A stretch of DNA of 64,000 nucleotides from JAHFUA01 sp963808725 (GCA_963808725.1 CAWEGO010000001.1:868001-932000), one strand, 5' to 3'. Shown: positions 1 to 8,870, counted from the first letter of the stretch. Program-made: numbers and translations. The notes: a model not told the origin generated them from the sequence alone.

Positions 1-91
1 ATAGCTGCTTTCCGCAACCGCAACCGATCATGAGCCGGCGCGGTCAGGTGTTCGCGCAGGAGCCGGCTGACGTACGTCCGCTGGCTAGGGT

Positions 92-1231
92 ATGATTTGC
101 CCTGGGATGGCACAAGAGTTCCGAACCGACGATTCCCGGCTGCGCTCGATCCATGAGAAAGTTCTCACCCGCGAGCACCTGAGCGCCGAAGACGCTCTAG
201 CCCTCTACCGCAGCGGCGACATCCTCGCTGTCGGCTGGCTGGCCAATAACGTGCGCGAGCGGATGCACCGCAACAACACCTACTTCAACGTCAACCGCCA
301 CATTAATCCGACGAACGTCTGCGTGGCCGCGTGCCGCCTGTGCGCCTTCGGGCGCAAGAAGGACGCTCCCGGCGCCTACACCATGGCGCTCGAAGAAGCC
401 TGGCAGACGGCGGCGTCGGGCTACAACGAGGCAGTCACCGAGTTCCACATCGTGGGCGGGCTCCATCCCGACCTGCCGTTCGAATACTTTCTCGACTTGG
501 TGCGGGGGCTCAAAGAGCGCTTCCCGCAGGTACACATCAAGGCATTCACCATGGTGGAGGTTGCGTACCTGGCGAAGCGGGCCAAGCTCTCCACCCGCGA
601 AACGCTGGGGCAGCTAAAGGCCGCGGGAGTAGATTCGTTGCCTGGCGGCGGGGCGGAGATCTTCGCCGACCGCATACGGCACATCATCTGCGATCACAAG
701 ATCGACGGCGGCCAGTGGCTCGAGACCGCGCGTCTGGCCCACCAGCTCGGCCTGCGCTCCAATGCCACCATGCTCTATGGTCACATCGAAGGCGACGAAG
801 ACCGAGTGGACCATCTGCTCAAGCTGCGCGCCCTGCAGGATGAGACCGGAGGTTTCCAAACTTTCATCCCGCTGGCGTTCCATCCCGCGAACACTCCGCT
901 CGAGCACCTGCCCACCACCACCGGCCTGAACGACATCCGGCAGATCGCCGTCAGCCGCCTGGTGCTGGACAATTTCGCGCACATCAAGGCCTACTGGCAG
1001 ATGCTCAGTCCCAAGATCGCGCAGATCGCCCTGCGCTTCGGTGCCGACGACCTGGATGGCACGGTGATCGAAGAAAAGATCTACCACGATGCCGGCGCCA
1101 CCACGCCTCAGGGCCTGCGCCGGCAGGAACTGGTGCGCCTGATCCGCGAAGCCGGCCGCGAGCCCATCGAGCGCGACACTCTCTACCGGCCCGTCGTGCG
1201 GACGGAGACCTCGGTCACGGTCAACGTGTAG
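92..1231 (+). CDS. mqnE: Aminodeoxyfutalosine synthase (MqnE), radical SAM
   Basis: The product (379 aa) is a radical-SAM enzyme of the futalosine pathway, which makes menaquinone from chorismate; MqnE joins the enolpyruvyl benzoate intermediate to SAM. The cluster-binding motif CVAACRLC (CxxxCxxC) lies about 70-80 residues in, preceded by the family-typical segment NRHINPTNVC. The pattern TEFHIVGGLHP and the late segment YWQMLSPKIAQIAL are typical of MqnE rather than MqnC. The length fits the family. An in-frame ATG at 107 could be the real start, because the first five residues are not conserved-looking. No other mqn gene is in the window. Menaquinone would serve the complex I encoded near the other end. 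Confidence 0.9.
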   Translation: MICPGMAQEFRTDDSRLRSIHEKVLTREHLSAEDALALYRSGDILAVGWLANNVRERMHRNNTYFNVNRHINPTNVCVAACRLCAFGRKKDAPGAYTMALEEAWQTAASGYNEAVTEFHIVGGLHPDLPFEYFLDLVRGLKERFPQVHIKAFTMVEVAYLAKRAKLSTRETLGQLKAAGVDSLPGGGAEIFADRIRHIICDHKIDGGQWLETARLAHQLGLRSNATMLYGHIEGDEDRVDHLLKLRALQDETGGFQTFIPLAFHPANTPLEHLPTTTGLNDIRQIAVSRLVLDNFAHIKAYWQMLSPKIAQIALRFGADDLDGTVIEEKIYHDAGATTPQGLRRQELVRLIREAGREPIERDTLYRPVVRTETSVTVNV

Positions 1232-1237
1232 GAAAGC

Positions 1238-1288
1238 GCTCTTGGCTTTTGGCTTTTGGCCAAGAGCCAAGAGCCAAAGGCCAAGAGC
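1238..1288. repeat. Self-inverted short-unit array after mqnE
   Basis: The gap after the mqnE stop holds repeats of the word CTTTTGGC in one direction followed at once by its complement GCCAAGAG/GCCAAAG in the other. The two halves could pair as a hairpin in RNA. The same word family returns at 3731-3860. It begins seven bases after the mqnE stop codon. Confidence 0.6.
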
Positions 1289-1491
1289 AATGGTTGAATG
1301 ACTAAATGATTCGATTCCCTCCGCGTCCTCTGCTTCCTCTGCGGTTTTGGTTGGTCATTCCCGCATTATTACTGCCCAAAATGCAACTTGCACTTTTCCG
1401 GTTGCGTCTGTACCCACAGGTGTAGAATTTCTATGGAGTCGTTGCAGAGCGCGGACTTGGCCGCGGGCTCGCACCCGTATCCGAGGCATCC

Positions 1492-2535
1492 ATGAATGTC
1501 CATATCTCCTATAAGACCGCCAAGGCTCCTGATCTCGAAAAACAATTCAACCACCAAATCGAAAAACTGGGCCGCCGGCTGCAAGTGTTCCGCCCGGAAC
1601 TGGTGCACCTGAAGGGGATCATCGAGCAGAGCCGGACCCGCGAAGGCGTGGTGGTGTCGCTGAACCTGCGGCTGCCCTCCGGGCAGATGGCCTCGCAACA
1701 GGCCGGACCCACGGGGATCGCGGCGATAAAAGCCGCGTTCAGCGACCTGGTATCGCAGCTTACCCGGCACAAGGATCTTTTGCGCTCGCATCAGCGCCGC
1801 CGCTTGCTCCGCCGCTCGGTGCGGGAACAATCGCTGCCTTCGATTCCGTTCGAGGACACGCCCGCGGCGGTGCACGCGGCCCTGGTTTCGGCCGAGGACA
1901 TCAAGTCCTACATCGACGCTAATCTGGCGCGGCTGGACCGCTTCGTGGATCGCGAACTGCGCTTTCGCGAGGCCAATGGCTTCCTGCAGCCCAACCTCAT
2001 CAGCCGAGAGGAGGTGGTGGACGAAGCCATCGCCGCCGCCTTGGGCGACGAGGAAGAGCGGCCGGAACTGCTGTCGCTGGAGCGCTGGCTGTACCGGCTG
2101 TCTATACATGCCATCAGCCGGCTGGCCTCGGGCAACGGCGAAGCGGTCACCGCGGTGCCGCTCGAGACCTCGGCCCGCAAGCAGAACGTGCGCGGCAGCG
2201 ACGAACCCCAGTTGCAGTACCACCAGCCGGACGAGATGCTTCTCCAGTGCAACGTCATCGCCGATCGCCGCACGGCCACACCCGAGGACGTTGCCGCTTC
2301 CGACGAGATGGTTGACCTGCTCGAGGGCGCGCTGAAGGGCGGGAGCAACGAGGAACGCGAAGCCTTCATCCTGTTCACCATCGAAGGCTTCACGTTGCGG
2401 GAGATCTCGGCCATTTCCGACCGCCAGGAGGAGCAGGTGCGCGCCGCCATCGAGGCCGCCCGGCACCGCCTCCAGCAGACGCTGCCGGTCTCGCACTGGC
2501 GCGACAAGCTGCTGCAGCGTTCCAGGATTGCCTGA
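1492..2535 (+). CDS. HPF/RaiA domain fused to sigma-70-like region
   Basis: The first 105 residues resemble the ribosome hibernation promoting factor fold (start MNVHISYKTAK, then a paired helix and the strand VVVSLNLRLPSG). A basic linker (about 100-112, RRRLLRR) follows. Residues 136-212 look like an ECF sigma region 2, with the pattern LDRFVDRELRF and WLYRLSIHAISRL. Residues 285-335 (EREAFILFTIEGFTLREISA, then an arginine-rich helix) look like a sigma region 4 helix-turn-helix. Stand-alone short HPF is about 100 aa and the long form about 180-200 aa with a different tail, so this 347-aa architecture is unusual. The downstream Balon-like gene starts 24 bases later, implying an operon. HPF assignment is firm by pattern; the sigma-like assignment is inference from helix patterns. 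Confidence 0.7.
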   Translation: MNVHISYKTAKAPDLEKQFNHQIEKLGRRLQVFRPELVHLKGIIEQSRTREGVVVSLNLRLPSGQMASQQAGPTGIAAIKAAFSDLVSQLTRHKDLLRSHQRRRLLRRSVREQSLPSIPFEDTPAAVHAALVSAEDIKSYIDANLARLDRFVDRELRFREANGFLQPNLISREEVVDEAIAAALGDEEERPELLSLERWLYRLSIHAISRLASGNGEAVTAVPLETSARKQNVRGSDEPQLQYHQPDEMLLQCNVIADRRTATPEDVAASDEMVDLLEGALKGGSNEEREAFILFTIEGFTLREISAISDRQEEQVRAAIEAARHRLQQTLPVSHWRDKLLQRSRIA

Positions 2536-2559
2536 CATCGCATCACAGGGGGAAACGCG

Positions 2560-3724
2560 ATGATCACTCGTGAAGAACTCCGCCAATTGGCCAAGTTGGA
2601 ATCGGCGGAGAATTCCGCCGTTACTTTCTACTTCCAGCCGCAGACACCGCAGAACAAATCGCATCGCGAAGAACAGATCCAGGTGAAAGACCTGGTGCGC
2701 GACGCCTTGCGCGGCGCCGAAAAGAACGGCAACAACCCCAGCGTACGTTCCGACCTGAAGCGCATCCTGGAATTGGCCGAGCAACTGCACGGCAACCACG
2801 CCCGCGGCAAGGCCGTCTTCGCCTGCTCGGCGAAGGGCATTTGGCACGAGTTTGACCTGCCCAAACGTCTGAAGAAGACGCAGCTTTACGTGGCCAACCG
2901 CTTCCACCTGCGGCCGCTGGCGGCAGTGGCGGCGTCGGCGCCGCGCTGCTGCGTGGCGGTCGTCGACCGCGAGCGCGCGCGCCTGTTCGAGATGTGGATG
3001 GATGAGGTGCGGGAGCAGGCCGAGATCGTCGATCTGCTGCCGCGCACTGGCCGCAGCAGTGGCCCCGGTGGCTACGACGCCGGCCACATCGAGCGCCATG
3101 TCGAGAACTCCGCCATGCGGCACTTCAAGAACGTAGCCCAGCGCCTGCCAGGAGCTGCAGAACACTGGCTGCGACAGCTTTGTCGTGGGCTGCCGCGAGG
3201 ACGTTTGGCCACAGCTCGAGCCCCACCTGCACCCCTACGTCAAGCAGAAGCTGCTGGGTCGCTTCAGCATCGATTCTGCGGTCGCGACCGCCGACCAGGT
3301 GCGCGAGCAGGCGCAGCGCATCCTCGAAGAGCGCAACGCGAGCGAGCGCGAGGCGTTGATCCGCGAGGTCATGGGCGGCGCGCAGCGCAACGGACGCGGC
3401 AAGGTCGGACTGCGTGGCGTGCTGGGAGCGCTGGAACAGGGCGAGGTACAGACGCTGCTCTTCGGCGAAGCCTTCTACGCGCCCGGAAGCGAATGCGGCA
3501 ACTGCGGCCACCTAGACAGCAACCTGGTGGACACTTGTCCGGCATGCGGGAAGAACACGCGCGAACTCGAGGATCTCACGGATGCGATCCTGCGGCGCGC
3601 CCTCGACGGCAATATTGCCGTGATCTATGTCGGCCCTGATCCTGAGTTCGAGAAGGCCGGCAAGATCGGCGCGCTGCTCCGCTTTCGTGCCGACCAGGCG
3701 AAGTCGGGGAAGGTGGCGGGATGA
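2560..3724 (+). CDS. Balon/bacterial eRF1-like protein (one frameshift)
   Basis: The protein resembles bacterial homologues of archaeal/eukaryotic release factor 1, the group that includes the hibernation factor Balon. Removing one C near 3148 joins an N-terminal part (to residue ~196, ...FKNVAQRL) to a C-terminal part (QELQNTGCDSFVVGCREDVW...) and gives 387 aa. The catalytic GGQ of release factors is replaced by GGY (residues 170-172, in GPGGYDAGHIERH). A zinc ribbon of archaeal aRF1 type follows (C312, C315, C326, C329). It sits 24 bases after the HPF-sigma gene, with a GGGGGAAA-type ribosome site. Known relatives bind the ribosomal A site during dormancy; that role here is inferred from family and neighbour. 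The frameshift is probably sequence error. Confidence 0.7.
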
Positions 3725-3730
3725 AGATCG

Positions 3731-3860
3731 GCTCTTAGCTTTTGGCTTGTACCGAGGCCGGCATCTTCGCCGGCCTTTTGTTCGAGACGCGGCATGGTGC
3801 GTCTCTACCGGAAATTGCCCGAGGGCTGGGGAATTAGAGCCAAGAGCCAAAAGCCGCTCT
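3731..3860. repeat. Inverted pair of short-unit arrays
   Basis: The left array (3731-3748, GCTCTTAGCTTTTGGCTT) starts just after the Balon-like stop codon. The right array (3836-3860, AGAGCCAAGAGCCAAAAG) is its near reverse complement and ends upstream of the asparaginase gene. It is the same word family as 1238-1288. A terminator hairpin lies between the arms. Confidence 0.6.
3756..3779 (+). terminator. Rho-independent terminator
   Basis: A perfect 8-base stem (AGGCCGGC / GCCGGCCT) with a 5-base loop is followed by TTTT. It lies 30 bases past the Balon-like gene and would end the HPF-sigma/Balon-like transcript. Confidence 0.7.
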
Positions 3861-3893
3861 CTGCTATCCTGTCGCGTCTCTCAGGTGACTGCC

Positions 3894-5096
3894 ATGCCCG
3901 TCTCCCGCCGCGATTTTCTTGCCACTGCTGCTCTGGGTTCAACCTCGATGGCTATGGGACTGGCTGCCGGTCCGCAGGAGGGCAAGCACATGGTCCGTCC
4001 TCCCGCGCCTGCGGGCAAGCGTCCTGCATTGATCGCGAAAACCACCGGGCTGCACTCGCTCGACGCCGCCTATGACCTACTGCGCCACGGCAGCGATACT
4101 CTCGACGCCGTCACCCTGGTTTGCAAGGCGCAGGAAGATGATCCCAATGACCAGACCGTAGGTCTCGGCGGGTTGCCCAACGAAGACGGCGTGGTCGAGC
4201 TGGATGCCTCGTGCATGCACGGTCCGACGTGCCGCGCTGGAGCGGTGGGCGCGGTCAAGAACATCAAGAACGTTTCGCTGCTGGCCCGCGCCGTCATGGA
4301 CCACACCGGCCACGTGATGCTGGTGGCCGAAGGCGCCGAGCGCTTCGCCGAGAAGATGGGTTTCCCCAAGGAGAATCTGCTCACCGAGCGCTCGCGCAAG
4401 ATGTGGTTGCTGTGGAAAGAGACAATGTCGCACCAGGATTGGTGGGGACCGGGCCTGAGCGATCCCGACTGGAAGCCTCCGGCGCCGCCCACATCGGAAG
4501 AGTGGCGGCGGAAGCGGGAGCAGATGGAGCAGGTGGCGGCGGAACTGGGCATCGAGCCGGAGTGGCGCGAGTATGCCATCGAGCGCGTGATCCATCGGGA
4601 GCACGGCACCATCCATTGCTCGGCGGTGAATGAAAAAGGCGAAATGTCCGGGATGACCTCGACCTGCGGCCTGGAATGGAAGATCGCCGGACGCGTCGGC
4701 GATTCGCCTATCATCGGCGCCGGCTGCTACACCGATCAGGACGTGGGCTCAGCAGGAGCGACCGGCAATGGTGAAGAAAACATCCGCGTAGCCGGTGCGC
4801 ATACCGTGGTGGAGAACATGCGCCGCGGGATGTCCCCGGTCGATGGGGGCATGGACACGCTGCACCGTCTCGCGCACCTCTACAAGAACGACATGACGCG
4901 CCTGCGCTACATCCAAATGGTCTATTACATTCTGCGCAACGACGGCGCCTATGCCGGAGTCTCATTCTGGAGCCAGAGCTACACCGGCAAGCGCATGCAA
5001 TTCGCCGTTCACGACGGCAAGGCGCGGCTGGAAGACACGGTCGCGCTGTTCGAGGGCTCGTACATCGAGTGGCCGCCGGTACCGAAAATTCAGTAG
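3894..5096 (+). CDS. Exported glycosylasparaginase / isoaspartyl peptidase family (Ntn hydrolase)
   Basis: This 400-aa protein belongs to the N-terminal nucleophile family of aspartylglucosaminidases, which self-cleave before a threonine and then hydrolyse asparagine-linked or isoaspartyl bonds. The expected nucleophile is T239 in HGTIHCSAV, followed by the family signature GRVGDSPIIGAGCYTD and GATGNGEE. The start at 3894 gives a twin-arginine signal (SRRDFL at residues 4-9) and a hydrophobic stretch, so export by Tat is likely. The open frame extends upstream to 3627 but that part overlaps the preceding gene. The region between about 170 and 235 is longer than in small family members. Confidence 0.85.
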   Translation: MPVSRRDFLATAALGSTSMAMGLAAGPQEGKHMVRPPAPAGKRPALIAKTTGLHSLDAAYDLLRHGSDTLDAVTLVCKAQEDDPNDQTVGLGGLPNEDGVVELDASCMHGPTCRAGAVGAVKNIKNVSLLARAVMDHTGHVMLVAEGAERFAEKMGFPKENLLTERSRKMWLLWKETMSHQDWWGPGLSDPDWKPPAPPTSEEWRRKREQMEQVAAELGIEPEWREYAIERVIHREHGTIHCSAVNEKGEMSGMTSTCGLEWKIAGRVGDSPIIGAGCYTDQDVGSAGATGNGEENIRVAGAHTVVENMRRGMSPVDGGMDTLHRLAHLYKNDMTRLRYIQMVYYILRNDGAYAGVSFWSQSYTGKRMQFAVHDGKARLEDTVALFEGSYIEWPPVPKIQ

Positions 5097-5123
5097 TCGG
5101 GAGCCAGGGGTCGGGAGTCAGCG
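5091..5123. repeat. Short-unit array, left flank of vapBC
   Basis: The array repeats GTCGGGAGTCA-like words and starts at the stop codon of the asparaginase-type gene. Its reverse complement is found at 5872-5903 on the other side of the toxin-antitoxin pair. Confidence 0.55.
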
Positions 5124-5126
5124 ATT

Positions 5127-5573
5127 TTATGGAGTGAATAGTTTTAAGTTTCTCTTGGCGGATGCAAATAGTGATCTCCAGCGCGCAAAATCACCCGTGT
5201 TCTCGGTCACGAGCGTGGCCCCGGCTCGGGTTGTTTCAACCGCTATCAGCATGTCGCGGAAATGGCGAACAAACTCCATTTGCCCGAAGAGGCTTCGGGC
5301 GCGACGTAGCAGAACACCAGTATCAATCCATGCGGCTGCGGAAGGCGACGAGAAGTGGCCAAGGGCATGGTGTGCCTGGCAAAGCTTATCCAAAGCTCGT
5401 TTCTCTCGCTGGCTGCGGGCGCCTGCATAGAGTTCGGCGGCCACGACCGCCGTCAGCACGGTCCGCTGGAAGACCCGGGCATCCGTGCCCAGCCAGGAGT
5501 AGTTTTCCCCTCGACTGAACCGGATGTAAATGCCAGTGTCGAACAGAAGCGGGCCCGCTGGCAGGGAGATCAT
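5127..5573 (-). CDS. PIN-domain toxin, VapC type
   Basis: The 148-aa product looks like a PIN-domain ribonuclease of a type II toxin-antitoxin system. Acidic residues expected in the metal site are seen at the N-terminus (LLFDTGIYI), in the middle (AAELYAGA) and late (RDMLIAVETTRAGATLVTENTGDF). Its start codon overlaps the stop of the upstream antitoxin gene (ATGA at 5570-5573), so the two are translationally coupled. Likely autoregulated through the antitoxin, as in the family. Confidence 0.8.
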   Translation of the reverse strand: MISLPAGPLLFDTGIYIRFSRGENYSWLGTDARVFQRTVLTAVVAAELYAGARSQREKRALDKLCQAHHALGHFSSPSAAAWIDTGVLLRRARSLFGQMEFVRHFRDMLIAVETTRAGATLVTENTGDFARWRSLFASAKRNLKLFTP

Positions 5574-5788
5574 TGCTTCTTCGCGCGAGCGCGCCCGAAA
5601 ACATCCTCTAGACCTTTGAGCCTTCCCAGGCTTCGCAGGGCGCCAAGACCCGTTTCAACAGCTAACCGCTCGTCGATTACTCGTCGCACTGCTTCAGAAT
5701 TGCTAGGCGACTGAAGGGCCTTGCGAAGCCGGCGGATTTTCTCGCTCTCTAGCAAGAGATTGGTTCGGGTCAATGCCGCCCCGCTCAT
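5570..5788 (-). CDS. VapB-type antitoxin
   Basis: This 72-aa protein precedes and overlaps the PIN toxin gene, the usual antitoxin-first order. It has a short basic N-terminal helix (ESEKIRRLRKALQSPSNSEAVRRVIDERL) resembling the DNA-binding ribbon-helix-helix type. The start at 5788 is chosen over the longer frame (to 5875) because CTGGAGGCAGCC precedes it with a good ribosome site. It would neutralise the toxin and repress the operon; this is inferred from context and not from a close family match. Confidence 0.7.
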   Translation of the reverse strand: MSGAALTRTNLLLESEKIRRLRKALQSPSNSEAVRRVIDERLAVETGLGALRSLGRLKGLEDVFGRARAKKQ

Positions 5789-5871
5789 GGCTGCCTCCAG
5801 TGTGTAGTTCTGCCTGCGATTATACACAACTGATCGGGCACTCGCAATGGCGAACGGCATCTCGGGAGGCC

Positions 5872-5903
5872 GCAACTGACTCCTGACTATCGACTCCTAA
5901 CTA
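5872..5903. repeat. Short-unit array, right flank of vapBC
   Basis: Read on the minus strand it begins right after the glpX stop codon with TAGTTAGGAGTCG and GTCAGGAGTCAG, matching the left array at 5091-5123 at roughly two thirds of positions, in inverted orientation. Confidence 0.55.
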
Positions 5904-6944
5904 CTAAGCGAATCTCACCTTCACATCCGGCTTCTTCTCCAGGTGAATGCTCTCGATGAAGCGCACCTTGCCGGTGTTCAGTGTCAGCACGATGGACGAC
6001 GTGCGTGCGCCCTCTCCGAAGAAGCGCACTGCTTTCATCATCGTGCCTTCGGTTACGCCGGTGGCGGCGAAGATGATCTGCTTGCCCGGCGCCAGGTCTT
6101 CGGCGGTATAGATTCTTTTGACGTCCTTGATGCCCATCTTGTGTACTCGCTCTTCCTGCTCGGGCTTGGTGAGCATTAGGCGGCCGACCATGTAGCCGTT
6201 GAGACAGCGGATGGCGGCGGCGGTGAGCACGCCTTCCGGCGCTCCGCCTGAGCCCATGACCGCGTGCACGCCGGTGCCGATTACGGAGGCGGATATGCCC
6301 GGCGAGAGGTCGCCGTCGGTGATCAGCTTGATGCGCGCGCCCGCCTTGCGGATATCGGCGATCAGCTTCTCGTGCCGCGGGCGGTCGAGCACCACGATCA
6401 CCAGGTCTTCGACATCGCGCTCCAGACGCTTGGCGATGTTCCTCAGGTTGTCGGCTACGGGCGCGTCCAGGTCCACGCAACCCTTGCAGGACGGGCCGAC
6501 AACGATCTTGTCGATGTAGCAGTCGGGTGCGTGCAGCAGGCCGCCTTTCTCCGATGCAGCCAGCACCGTGATCGCCCCGGGCGACCCGGTGGCGCACAGG
6601 TTCGTGCCTTCGAGCGGGTCCACGGCGATATCGATTTCGGGGACCTTGGTGCCGTCGGGGAATTCGGCCCCGACGTGCTCGCCGATGTAGAGCATGGGCG
6701 CTTCGTCGCGCTCACCTTCGCCGATGACGATCCTGCCATTCATGGGGACGGTGTCCATGGTCTTGCGCATGGCTTGGACCGCGACGTGGTCAGCGCCCTT
6801 GCGGTCGCCCTGGCCCATGACCTTGGCGCAAGCGATGGCGGCGTTTTCCACAACGCGCAGGAATTCGAGGGCGAGGTCGGTCTCGATGTTTTGTCCGTAG
6901 CTTTTGGCGATGGCTTTGGCGGGCTGAGATGTGATGGTTGCCAT
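5904..6944 (-). CDS. glpX: Fructose-1,6-bisphosphatase class II (GlpX)
   Basis: GlpX removes the 1-phosphate of fructose-1,6-bisphosphate in gluconeogenesis. The 346-aa product has the class II signature NGRIVIGEGERDEAPMLYIG near residues 70-90, the metal-binding aspartate segment VDPLEGTNL, and the conserved end segment TLNTGKVRFIE. Its length matches the family (about 320-345). It stands alone on the minus strand, with roughly 180 bases of divergent intergenic DNA upstream. Confidence 0.92.
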   Translation of the reverse strand: MATITSQPAKAIAKSYGQNIETDLALEFLRVVENAAIACAKVMGQGDRKGADHVAVQAMRKTMDTVPMNGRIVIGEGERDEAPMLYIGEHVGAEFPDGTKVPEIDIAVDPLEGTNLCATGSPGAITVLAASEKGGLLHAPDCYIDKIVVGPSCKGCVDLDAPVADNLRNIAKRLERDVEDLVIVVLDRPRHEKLIADIRKAGARIKLITDGDLSPGISASVIGTGVHAVMGSGGAPEGVLTAAAIRCLNGYMVGRLMLTKPEQEERVHKMGIKDVKRIYTAEDLAPGKQIIFAATGVTEGTMMKAVRFFGEGARTSSIVLTLNTGKVRFIESIHLEKKPDVKVRFA

Positions 6945-7124
6945 GAGTGCCTCCGGGAATGTTTAGGATCGTGCGCCCCTGAATGGAATCGCAGACAACA
7001 CCGCGCATCATGCGCCTTCGGGCAGAGGGCGTCAAGGAGTACCGAATCGTGCTAGTGGGCTGCTTTGGGGTGCCTTCTACGTAAGGTGTGTCCAATGTAT
7101 CATTACAGGGCTGCGTAGGCCTGC

Positions 7125-7574
7125 ATGACTACTCACAGAACCGTAAGGGCGTTCCTGATTGCACCGTTGGCCGTCCCGTTCGTGTTTTGTTTGCCCCTTC
7201 CGGGCCGGGGGCCTTATTCGGAGACTTTTTCGTTGACGGATTTTTTGGCCGCGGTCTTAGCTTATTCCCTTTACGCTTTGGCGCTCGCCTACCTTGCGGA
7301 ATTACTGTTGGGAGTCCCCACCTGGCTGTGTTTTCGGCATTACGGAATCCGTTCGTGGGCTGCATTTGCCGCAGCGGGTGCAGGTTTAGGACTTCTTTTC
7401 TATATGGCTGTCGAAGCCTTGGTCGGCAATTTCGGCAGGTATCATCATCTCACACGTGAATTTAGCCCCTTTCCTTCGCCGTACCTCGACATTGATGTCC
7501 TGGCAGGGTTGGCCTCTGCCATTTTGTTCCGAGTCATGGTGTTTTCAGGCCAGGTCCAGAAGACTCCAAAGTAG
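7125..7574 (+). CDS. Hypothetical membrane protein
   Basis: The 149-aa product has four likely membrane segments (about residues 8-24, 41-62, 79-100 and 124-142) and short polar loops. No family is recognised. It starts with ATG shortly downstream of the divergent glpX gene. Coding nature is supported by the regular hydrophobic pattern and length, but not by a known relative. Confidence 0.5.
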   Translation: MTTHRTVRAFLIAPLAVPFVFCLPLPGRGPYSETFSLTDFLAAVLAYSLYALALAYLAELLLGVPTWLCFRHYGIRSWAAFAAAGAGLGLLFYMAVEALVGNFGRYHHLTREFSPFPSPYLDIDVLAGLASAILFRVMVFSGQVQKTPK

Positions 7575-7632
7575 CCCACCATCCGAGTATTTAGTATCCG
7601 CGCTCATCCGCGTTAATCCGCGGCGAAGAAGT

Positions 7633-8811
7633 TCAGAACGCGTCGATCCCCGTTACGCTGCTGCCGATGATCAGCGTGTGGATGTCGTGGGTGCCCTCAT
7701 AGGTTTTCACCGACTCCAGGTTGGCCATGTGGCGGAAGATGGGATACTCGTCGGCGATGCCGTTCGCGCCCAGGATATCGCGCCCCATGCGGGCGCACTC
7801 CAGCGCCATCCAGACGTTGTTGCGCTTGGCCATGGAGATGTGCTGGAAGCCGGCGCGGTCTTGGTCTTTCAAGCGCCCGACCTGCAGCACCAGAAGCTGT
7901 CCCTTGGAGATCTCGGAGATCATCCACACCAGTTTTTCCTGCACCAGCTGGTGGGAGGCGATGGGCTGGTCGTGGAACTGCTTGCGGAATCCGGCATATT
8001 GCAGGGCGCAGTCGTAGCAGGCCATAGCCGCGCCCACTCCGCCCCACGCGATGCCATACCGCGCCTGGTTCAAGCACATCAGCGGCGATTTCAGCCCGTC
8101 GGACTTGGGCAGCAGGTTGCAGCAGGGCACGCGCACATCCTGCAGCGAGAGGCTCGAGGTCACCGACGCCCGCAGCGACCACTTGCCGTGCACGTCGGCG
8201 GTGCGGAAGCCGGGCCGATTGGTTTCGACCAGGAAGCCGCGGACCTTGCCGCCTTCATCGTCCACCTTCGCCCAGATCACGGCGACATCAGAGATCGAGC
8301 CCGAGGTGATCCACATCTTCTCGCCGTTGAGGATGTAATCCGAGCCATCGCGGCGGGCGCGCGTACGCATGCCGCCGGGATTGGAGCCGAAATCCGGTTC
8401 CGTCAGGCCGAAGCATCCCAAGGCTTCGCCCTTCTGCAGCGCCGGCAGCCAGCGCTCTTTCTGCTCGTCGCTGCCGAAGGTGTAGATGGGATACATCACC
8501 AGCGCCGACTGCACGCTGACGAACGAACGCACGCCGCTGTCGCCGCGCTCGAGTTCCTGCATGACGAGGCCGTATTCGACATTCGACATCCCCGCGCAGC
8601 CATAGCCTTTTAGGCTGGCGCCGAAATAGCCCAGGTCGGCCATGGGCTTGACCAGTTCGCGCGGAAAGCGGCCTTCCCGGTTGCACTGCTCGATGATGGG
8701 GATGAGGTTGTCTTCGATGAACTGGCGCGTGGTGTCGCGCACCAGGCGCTCGTCGTCGGTGAGCAGGGAATCGAACTCGACGAAATCGACTCCGCGGAAT
8801 TTGATGGCCAT
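7633..8811 (-). CDS. Acyl-CoA dehydrogenase, glutaryl-CoA dehydrogenase type
   Basis: This 392-aa flavoprotein has the acyl-CoA dehydrogenase fold: N-terminal helices, the FAD-binding stretch CFGLTEPDFGSNPGGM near residue 135, and the catalytic base region NLESVKTYEGTHDIH near residue 370, where the glutamate of TYEGT is the expected base. The combination of HGKWSLRAS and the TYEGTHDIH end resembles glutaryl-CoA dehydrogenase (lysine/tryptophan breakdown to crotonyl-CoA) more than straight-chain enzymes. No electron-transfer flavoprotein gene is nearby. The substrate is inferred from similarity. Confidence 0.8.
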   Translation of the reverse strand: MAIKFRGVDFVEFDSLLTDDERLVRDTTRQFIEDNLIPIIEQCNREGRFPRELVKPMADLGYFGASLKGYGCAGMSNVEYGLVMQELERGDSGVRSFVSVQSALVMYPIYTFGSDEQKERWLPALQKGEALGCFGLTEPDFGSNPGGMRTRARRDGSDYILNGEKMWITSGSISDVAVIWAKVDDEGGKVRGFLVETNRPGFRTADVHGKWSLRASVTSSLSLQDVRVPCCNLLPKSDGLKSPLMCLNQARYGIAWGGVGAAMACYDCALQYAGFRKQFHDQPIASHQLVQEKLVWMISEISKGQLLVLQVGRLKDQDRAGFQHISMAKRNNVWMALECARMGRDILGANGIADEYPIFRHMANLESVKTYEGTHDIHTLIIGSSVTGIDAF

Positions 8812-8870
8812 GGCTGCCTCAGCGGGAAGAACAGTAGAAGCTAGCAGAGCGCCGACTGAGGGTCAATTTT

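Noticed and set aside
1369..3165. A 598-codon minus-strand open frame over the HPF-sigma and Balon-like genes
   Set aside because: It is a high-GC antisense shadow with no domain or ribosome site, while the plus-strand genes have clear families.
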